64,000 nt of DNA from contig SVEF01000016.1 in NCBI GenBank assembly GCA_015057585.1, forward strand, positions 19,707 through 83,706, read 5' to 3'. The position numbers and the translations under genes are program-made. This stretch comes from Lachnospiraceae bacterium (lineage in GTDB: Bacteria > Bacillota > Clostridia > Lachnospirales > Lachnospiraceae). The notes below the pieces were generated by a model. The model was not told the DNA's origin. It was given only the letters and a program-made list of their open reading frames with translations, and did no database searches. Positions 58,521-64,000 of the stretch are shown here, piece after piece (within the stretch, counting starts at the first letter, position 1; every line of letters starts with the position of its first letter).

Positions 58521-59728
58521 TCCTCTTCTCCCATCTCTTCGTATGCTTCCATAATCGAATCGTAAATTGAGGCGGCAACCGCACGCAGATTTGCATCGTC
58601 TTTTAACTTTGCCAAGTCATTTGCATTGGACAAATACGCCACCTCCAAAAGTACCACCGGCATCGTTGCCCTTCTCACAATGTGCAAATCCTGGCGGTCG
58701 CTGATACCGTTTGACTTCGTCCCCAACGCCTCCACGATATTCCGCTGGCAAATCAGAGCAAACGAACGTGAATTAAACGCATCCTCGCTCCCCTGCAGTT
58801 TATTGTAAATCACTTCGGTTCCGTTTTTGCTTTTCGATTCCGACGCATTGCAGTGGAAGCTGATAAATAAGTCCGCATCCGTGCCAAGTGCCAGTTCCAC
58901 GCGCTGATACAATTCTAGCTTTACATCTGTTGTTCTCGTACAAAGCACCTTGATGTCCGTATTTTCCTCTAACATTTCCTTCAGATACAGCATCATCGTA
59001 AGTGCCAGTTTCGATTCCTTGATCTTGTAATTTTCCGCACCCGCGCCCGGATCCGAGCCACCGTGTCCGGCATCCAAAACGACAATTTTATCATAAACCT
59101 CTTTATATTCCAAAAGGTCGATGATATAGTAATCATCCCTCTCTGTCACCTTCTGCACATAATAGCCATCCGGGAGAAACGAAATCTCCGAAACCTTTTT
59201 CCCGTCCTCTTCCAGATTCAAAACGCCGAATTCGGTCAAAAACTCGCCTTCCGACAACTCCCCGTAATAAAACGTTTCCTTCTCTACGCGAAGCACCGAT
59301 GCCGTCGTAAGAAACGCCTCCCCGGTCACACAAAAAGAAAACCTGTGATTCAGCAAATCTTCTTTGATTTCATATTCGCACGGTCCGTCCGGCTTCTTGA
59401 CCAAAATACTCTTTTTCCCAAGTTCAGGCACCAGTTCTTCCATCTTTGTATGTTGCAACAACTGCAAAAGTTCCCAGACTTCGGTTTCCTCTGCATGTCC
59501 GCCCTGCGAAACCGCCTCGACATTTGGCGGTGCCTCCGTCGGCGAAGGCAGGCCCACCTGCTCCGTGCCCTCCTGCATCAACTGCTGTTTCTCTATTTCC
59601 TCCCGGTCCGGTCCGGGTTTTATGCGATGTTCCAGTGCCACCACAAAACAAATCATGACTGCCATGATTAAAAACATATACAGTGACAACCGTTTTAATG
59701 TCTTATCTCCGTCCAAATTGTTCTCCAT
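58517..59728 (-). CDS. N-acetylmuramoyl-L-alanine amidase (Amidase_3)
   Basis: A 403-aa membrane-anchored cell-wall hydrolase: one span near residues 14-30, a 150-residue linker/beta region, then the zinc amidase (about 215-400). Motifs: VVLDAGHGGSDPGAGAENYK (His), KESKLALTMML (Glu), LFISFHCNASESK (His) and MPVVLLEVAYLSNANDL (catalytic Glu). It cleaves the lactyl-amide bond of peptidoglycan. First gene of the amidase-rdgB-yfcE operon. Confidence 0.94.
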   Translation of the reverse strand: MENNLDGDKTLKRLSLYMFLIMAVMICFVVALEHRIKPGPDREEIEKQQLMQEGTEQVGLPSPTEAPPNVEAVSQGGHAEETEVWELLQLLQHTKMEELVPELGKKSILVKKPDGPCEYEIKEDLLNHRFSFCVTGEAFLTTASVLRVEKETFYYGELSEGEFLTEFGVLNLEEDGKKVSEISFLPDGYYVQKVTERDDYYIIDLLEYKEVYDKIVVLDAGHGGSDPGAGAENYKIKESKLALTMMLYLKEMLEENTDIKVLCTRTTDVKLELYQRVELALGTDADLFISFHCNASESKSKNGTEVIYNKLQGSEDAFNSRSFALICQRNIVEALGTKSNGISDRQDLHIVRRATMPVVLLEVAYLSNANDLAKLKDDANLRAVAASIYDSIMEAYEEMGEEE

Positions 59729-59867
59729 CCATTTCTTAAAATGTAAAACGCCAATATCATAAGTATATACGAAGCGCTGTCATTTCACAACAAAAATTTC
59801 TTTATTCTCTCACCACAATCATGCTATAATAGATTCATACGAATACAATCGGTGAAAGGAGTTACTT

Positions 59868-60797
59868 ATGGATACCAATAGCATTGCTGTTTTACAATCC
59901 GACGGATATCAGACCAAACTTTATCCGCATCTGACAGAAAAAGAAGTGCTCGGCAGCATTCTCATTCTTCACGGCATGGCGGAATATCATGTCCGTTACG
60001 AAGCCTTTGCCGCCGCCTTAAACAAGGCCGGCTTTGACGTTTACTTATATAACCACCGCGGTCACGGCGACGACTGCGCTCCGGACGACCTTGGTTTCTT
60101 TGCCGAAAAAGACGGTGCCGCACGTGTCATTGAAGATGCCGTTACCCTTTGCCGTTATATCAAAGAGCACGGCCGCAGCGATAAATTTGCCGCATTTGGA
60201 CACAGTATGGGTTCCCTGATTTTACGCAACGTCATCCAGACCTACGATGAGATGGATTGTGCGGTTATCTGCGGCTCCACGATGCCGCCTGCTGCTGTCG
60301 CAAATGCGGGCGCACTGCTTGCAAACCTTCTTTGCCGCACCAAAGGACCGCGCAGCCGTTCCCCGTTCTTACATAACATGATGTTCGGAAACAACTATTA
60401 TAAAGAAACCTGCACCCGCACTCCGTCCGACTGGCTGACCAGAGATGAGACCATTGTGGACTGGTACAATGACAGTCCTTACTGTGGCTTCCTTTGCACC
60501 ACTGCCATGTATCGCGATATGATGGTATTCCTGCAGGGCTCCGGCAATCCAAAAAAGATTGCAAAGACCCGTCACGACCTGCCTCTGTATTTTGTTGTCG
60601 GTGAAAAGGACCCGGTCAGCAATTATTCCGTACAGGTGGAGCAGCTGTTCCGTCTCTATGAAAAACTCGGTTTTTCTGACATTGCCCTGTCCGTTTATCC
60701 GGAAGCGCGTCATGAAATTTTAAACGAACTGAACAAAGAAGATGTCATCGATGATTTAATTGCCTTTTTCCATGCAAAGCTTCAGCCATCCGCATAG
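59868..60797 (+). CDS. Alpha/beta hydrolase, monoacylglycerol lipase-like
   Basis: A 309-aa serine hydrolase of the Hydrolase_4 type. Motifs: LILHGMAEYHVRYEAFAAALNKAGFDVYLYNHRGHG (oxyanion HG and the NHRGHG loop), FGHSMGSLILR (nucleophile Ser in GHSMG), VVGEKDPVS (Asp) and EARHEILNE (His). Substrates are usually monoacylglycerol or lysolipid. AAAGGAG precedes ATG; the TATAAT with TGC at 59821-59829 is a probable extended -10. Confidence 0.92.
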   Translation: MDTNSIAVLQSDGYQTKLYPHLTEKEVLGSILILHGMAEYHVRYEAFAAALNKAGFDVYLYNHRGHGDDCAPDDLGFFAEKDGAARVIEDAVTLCRYIKEHGRSDKFAAFGHSMGSLILRNVIQTYDEMDCAVICGSTMPPAAVANAGALLANLLCRTKGPRSRSPFLHNMMFGNNYYKETCTRTPSDWLTRDETIVDWYNDSPYCGFLCTTAMYRDMMVFLQGSGNPKKIAKTRHDLPLYFVVGEKDPVSNYSVQVEQLFRLYEKLGFSDIALSVYPEARHEILNELNKEDVIDDLIAFFHAKLQPSA

Positions 60798-60821
60798 TTT
60801 TAGCAGTTAAGTCACAACCAT

Positions 60822-60880
60822 AAAACGGCCGCCCCGTCTGTCTGTGTGAATCGCTCACCGACAGCAGGGCAGCCGTTTTT
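60822..60880. terminator. Terminator between convergent genes
   Basis: AAAACGGC (60822-60829) pairs with GCCGTTTT (60872-60879), GCCC pairs with GGGC, and CTGTC pairs with GACAG in the middle. It ends the hydrolase gene and probably the RlmL-like gene. Confidence 0.85.
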
Positions 60881-60892
60881 CTTCGCTTGATT

Positions 60893-62062
60893 TTATTGAT
60901 TTGTTTCGTCCCGATGCTCCGCCGGTTTTCTTGGCGGTCTCGGTCCCATGAACTGATACAGATACGTCTTTAACATACCGTTATAAATCTTACGGTTTTT
61001 ATCCGCTTTTCTTCCGATATGGGTCTGCGCATCTTCATAACTTGTAATGACATAGAATGACCAGGTGTCCAGACGCTTAAATGCCTCACCGATTTCCCGG
61101 TACAACGCCGGCATCGCCGCCTTTTCTTCCAGACGCTCACCGTACGGCGGATTGGTGATAATGAAGCCATACTTCTTCGGATGATTCAACTGGCTGACCG
61201 GGCGCTGCTGGAAATGGATGTACTGGTCTACCCCCGCCATCTTCGCGTTCTGTCTTGCTGCCTTTACTATCTCACCATCCAGGTCATAGCCCTGGATGCT
61301 CAACTCCACATCCGTGCGTATTTTGGACTTTGCTTCCTCCACTGCCGCCGGCCACATTTTTTTCGGGATATTATCCCAGGTCTGCGCCAAAAATTCACGG
61401 TGCATTCCCGGTGCAATATTCGCACCAATCATGGCTGCCTCAATCGGAATCGTTCCGCTGCCGCAAAACGGATCCACTAAAATACGGTCTTTATTCCAAG
61501 GAGACAATAAAATGAGTGCTGCAGCCAAAGTCTCCGTAATCGGTGCCTTACTGGTTAGTCTACGATAGCCTCTCTTATGCAAAGACTCTCCCGATGTATC
61601 GATGCCGACCGTCACCTCATCCTTTATAATAGAAACGCGGACCGGATACTGCACTCCCGTCTCCGGGAACCAATCTACCTTATAATACTGCTTCATCCGC
61701 TCTACCATTGCTTTTTTCATGATAGACTGAATATCGGACGGACTAAACAGTTTACTCTTGACCGAGTTTGCTTTCGTCACCCAGAACTTTCCGTCTGCCG
61801 GAATCATCGTTTCCCACGGGATGGCTTTGGTGTTTTGGAACAACTCTTCAAACGTCTCCGCGCGGAAACTGCCTACCTTCCAAAGCACTCTCTCTGTCGT
61901 ACGCAAAAATACATTTGCTCTGGCAAATGCCGTCACGTCTCCGGCGAAGGTCACCTTTCCGTCCTCTACCTGCACAATCTCATAACCCAAATCTAAAATT
62001 TCCTGTTTCAACACTGCCTCCAAGCCGAAGTGACAAGGGCAGACAAATTCATACCGTTCCAT
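60893..62062 (-). CDS. RlmL/YpsC-like 23S rRNA guanine-N2 methyltransferase, THUMP domain
   Basis: The start MERYEFVCPCHFGLEAVLKQ is preceded by GGAG; an upstream in-frame ATG at 62155 overlaps the rhodanese stop (ATGA) and is an alternative. The 389-aa protein has an N-terminal ferredoxin-like/THUMP domain (to about 165) and a Rossmann methyltransferase domain: LVDPFCGSGTIPIEAAMIG (motif I), IQGYDLDGEIVKAA and IITNPPYGERL (NPPY, base-amino methylation). It should modify G2445-like sites in 23S rRNA. Confidence 0.92.
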   Translation of the reverse strand: MERYEFVCPCHFGLEAVLKQEILDLGYEIVQVEDGKVTFAGDVTAFARANVFLRTTERVLWKVGSFRAETFEELFQNTKAIPWETMIPADGKFWVTKANSVKSKLFSPSDIQSIMKKAMVERMKQYYKVDWFPETGVQYPVRVSIIKDEVTVGIDTSGESLHKRGYRRLTSKAPITETLAAALILLSPWNKDRILVDPFCGSGTIPIEAAMIGANIAPGMHREFLAQTWDNIPKKMWPAAVEEAKSKIRTDVELSIQGYDLDGEIVKAARQNAKMAGVDQYIHFQQRPVSQLNHPKKYGFIITNPPYGERLEEKAAMPALYREIGEAFKRLDTWSFYVITSYEDAQTHIGRKADKNRKIYNGMLKTYLYQFMGPRPPRKPAEHRDETNQ

Positions 62063-62151
62063 TCTTTGCTCCGTTTCCTTAGGGATTTTCTCATCCGTAA
62101 TGTTTTTACGGACACTCTGCACTCCCATTGTACCGACTTTTCCCCGTTCCG

Positions 62152-62499
62152 TCAACGGTGACTTTGCTCCGCTGTTTTCACCAATGGCCCATGATACTCG
62201 TGCAGACCACCAAACACATTTTTCACAGAGAACCCCAGACGATACAGATCCCTGGACGCTTTCATGCTCGTATTTCCATGTTCACAATATAAAATAAGAA
62301 AAGCTGACCTCCCGCTCATTTGCGGACGTGTCAGCTGTCTTATCTCTTCTATCCTTTTTGGTATCTCCTCATACGGTATATTAACGGCTCCCGGAATATG
62401 CCCCGTTCCGTACTCTTCATTGGTCCTCACATCGATGAGAATCCCGCCTTTACCACGGCATCGAAAAACATTCTCAGGCCGAATCGATTCGAAGCACAC
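62152..62499 (-). CDS. Rhodanese-like domain protein
   Basis: A 115-aa single rhodanese domain, with a GTG start six bases after GGGAGGG. IDVRTNEEYGTGHIPGAVNIPYEEIPKRI is the CH2A/B part. The active-site loop is LILYCEHGNTSMKAS, with Cys followed by EHGNTS, typical of sulfur or phosphate-binding loops. The remaining part ends VFGGLHEYHGPLVK. Probably a sulfurtransferase. The 62500-62832 gap upstream has the inverted repeats AAAAAAAC/GTTTTTTT, the palindrome AGCCGGGCCCGGCT and GTTGTTAACAAC (62638-62649) but no gene that I can see. Confidence 0.88.
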   Translation of the reverse strand: MCFESIRPENVFRCRGKGGILIDVRTNEEYGTGHIPGAVNIPYEEIPKRIEEIRQLTRPQMSGRSAFLILYCEHGNTSMKASRDLYRLGFSVKNVFGGLHEYHGPLVKTAEQSHR

Positions 62500-62832
62500 A
62501 ACAATCCCTCCCGCTCGCTTATCCTACTACATAGTATATTCGCGGCAGGGAGGTTTCGATACCTATATAAAGTGCAAAAAAACTTGCAACGTTTTTTTCA
62601 GCCGGGCCCGGCTCGCTCAACTCTGGATACAAAGATGGTTGTTAACAACAACTATATTGTAGCACACCTGTCCGCCTTTTGTCTGTGACGTTTCACGAAA
62701 ATTTTTTGCCTATTTCTCCCATTAAATTTTCATGTAAGGGCACAGACTTTTCCTCCTTCTTTCCTTACAATTAAAGCACCGGTAGAAAACGTTTTTTACA
62801 AAAAACAGAATTAAGAAAGGAAGGAAGTCTTT

Positions 62833-62985
62833 ATGAAAAAGTTATTTGCTCTTTTATTATGTGCAACTATGCTCTTCGCTCTTTCTGTGCCAGCAACACA
62901 GGATGCGGAGGAAGAAATGATTAGTGTGTGCGGTATTTTTGATGAAGAAGATGAAATTGATGCTCCTCAGACTGGAATATTCTAA
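62833..62985 (+). CDS. Small secreted peptide precursor, 50 aa
   Basis: A 50-aa product. MKKLFALLLCATMLFALSVP is a typical signal peptide (Lys-Lys then hydrophobic core, cleavage near PATQ). The mature part is short, acidic and ends APQTGIF. A GGAAGGAAG site precedes ATG by about five bases. It is convergent with, and overlaps by four bases at the 3' end, a TPR-type XRE regulator, as in peptide-signalling loci. No modification enzyme is seen in the window. Confidence 0.7.
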   Translation: MKKLFALLLCATMLFALSVPATQDAEEEMISVCGIFDEEDEIDAPQTGIF

Positions 62986-64000
62986 GTATCGATTTCTTCA
63001 ATATATTTTTTCACTGCTCTGCATTTCTTTTCCATATGGAAGAAATCAAGTAAGCGACAACTTGTTTTCAAACAAGCTAATACCAAAGAATCTTCTGCCT
63101 GTGTTTCTGATTTTTCAAAAGCACAGGCAATATTTGCAAGATGAAGTGCCAACACGTCTCCTCGATGATAAATAAGAGCAAGAGCACAACCCTTTCTACC
63201 TATTTTTTCAGCCTTTTCTATATATCCACTGCTCTCCAGTAATTCCAAATAATTGAGGTATAACAACATCATAACATGCGAATGATGCTCCGCCTTTACA
63301 GCACTAGCCTGATATTTTTGAAGAATCTCTTCATATAGACTAATTGCCTCTTCCCTTCGTCCCGACAATTTAAGTGACAATGCTATTCTGTTCAATATCA
63401 GAAACTCTTCTCTTGTTGGAATTCGTATAAGCTTTCCGTTATACTCCGGCATCGTATACCGAAGCAACTCTTCCAATCTTTTAATTCCATCCTCCCAACT
63501 GATTTCTCTTTTTCTGATTAAATGTCGCACTCTTGCTGTTTCAAGAAACTGTCTGTTTGCAATAATGGACATATCTAATCTCGGTTCAATATCACTTAAT
63601 ATATCATTGGCATCCTCTTGATTCTCCTTCAGACAATTCCCTTTATACTCACGAACCAGTTCATACGTATCCCAGTCATCCGTTACCACATAACTGCTAT
63701 AACGTTCCCTCTCGATGCCAAGTCTCTGTAACAGTTCCTGCAGTTTCTTCCTGTTTGGTGTTCTTCCTTTCTCAATTCTTGACAGCGTCTCTCTGGAACA
63801 GATGCCGTAACTTACTTCCTCCTGCGTCATTCCCTGTGCCACCCGCATTTCACGGATTAACTCATGATTCAGTGTCAACTCATCACAAATTCCGCCGAAT
63901 AACAGACGCACAACAAACGATTCCGGCATTCGGTATTCTGCAAGCTCATAAGCAAAGTGCAGTGCCTTAATCTGTTCCGCCCTCTCTTCGGACCACTCAC
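62982..64000 (-). CDS. XRE regulator with TPR repeats, RRNPP-like (5' end outside window)
   Basis: The frame runs open to the right edge, through EWSEERAEQIKALHFAYELA and AEYRMPESFVVRLLFGGICD, so the true start lies outside. Helix-turn-helix: LIREMRVAQGMTQEEVSYGI and CSRETLSRIEKGRTPNRKKL. About 220 residues of helical repeats follow (GRREEAISLYEEILQKYQAS; ESSGYIEKAEKIGRKGCALA; KKYIEEIDT end). The layout is that of Rgg/PlcR-type regulators that bind small peptides. The adjacent peptide gene is the natural candidate ligand source. Confidence 0.85.
   Translation of the reverse strand, partial: EWSEERAEQIKALHFAYELAEYRMPESFVVRLLFGGICDELTLNHELIREMRVAQGMTQEEVSYGICSRETLSRIEKGRTPNRKKLQELLQRLGIERERYSSYVVTDDWDTYELVREYKGNCLKENQEDANDILSDIEPRLDMSIIANRQFLETARVRHLIRKREISWEDGIKRLEELLRYTMPEYNGKLIRIPTREEFLILNRIALSLKLSGRREEAISLYEEILQKYQASAVKAEHHSHVMMLLYLNYLELLESSGYIEKAEKIGRKGCALALIYHRGDVLALHLANIACAFEKSETQAEDSLVLACLKTSCRLLDFFHMEKKCRAVKKYIEEIDT

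Overview
This window looks like the chromosome of a low- to mid-GC Gram-positive gut anaerobe of the Clostridia, most likely a Lachnospiraceae. The evidence is strong AAGGAGG-type ribosome binding sites, TTGACA/TATAAT promoters, two secreted or anchored pectate lyases with Thr/Pro-rich linkers, an indolepyruvate:ferredoxin oxidoreductase, a corrinoid methyltransferase operon and a PdaB-type deacetylase. I cannot name the species from sequence alone.

Layout. 0-5.4 kb: exporters (ABC, MATE, EamA), an AraC regulator and a dicarboxylate/amino-acid symporter. 5.4-8.1 kb: a modular PL1 pectate lyase whose promoter is followed by a 24-bp perfect palindrome (LacI/CcpA-like operator). 8.1-10.7 kb: a tightly coupled three-gene cassette (glycosylase-like protein, dual-specificity-like phosphatase, and a DnaB-like ATPase fused to an alpha/beta hydrolase). 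10.8-12.6 kb: polysaccharide deacetylase and an XRE regulator. 12.7-17.7 kb: a five-gene corrinoid methyl-transfer operon. 17.8-18.7 kb: a pnuC-type transporter with an attenuator-like leader and two identical 54-bp structured repeats. 18.8-30 kb: housekeeping and accessory genes, including a seven-unit palindromic repeat array at 20.3-20.6 kb, an ECF sigma operon, and a MarR/glutathione-peroxidase circuit with matching operators. 30.0-30.5 kb: a 458-nt imperfect giant hairpin. 30.5-37.3 kb: HAD, DegV, TetR, flavin reductase, GH13, MATE and S1-domain genes.

37.4-45.9 kb is a seven-gene operon for aromatic 2-oxoacid or aryl-acid metabolism (acyl-CoA ligase, IorA, IorB, phenylacetate-CoA ligase, ACT protein, amidohydrolase, sodium:solute symporter), with a clear promoter and an inverted repeat. 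46-50.3 kb holds a HAD phosphatase, DUF975, a 7TM sensor-like protein and a PL10-type pectate lyase lipoprotein. 50.3-57.3 kb is an accessory, defence-like region: a 990-aa TIR / degenerate P-loop / HD protein, decayed YqaJ and PD-(D/E)XK genes, and a membrane-anchored GNAT protein lying between two groups of tRNA genes (Pro, Gly, Arg, His, Gln then Lys, Leu). 57.4-62.5 kb is core (YfcE, RdgB, amidase, lipase-like hydrolase, RlmL-like methyltransferase, rhodanese). The window ends with a tiny secreted peptide facing a TPR-type XRE regulator, a possible peptide-signalling pair.

The best candidates for undescribed biology are the TIR-HD protein, the DnaB/hydrolase cassette, the palindromic array, the giant hairpin and the peptide/regulator pair. 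Functions there are inferred from motifs; no database search was possible.
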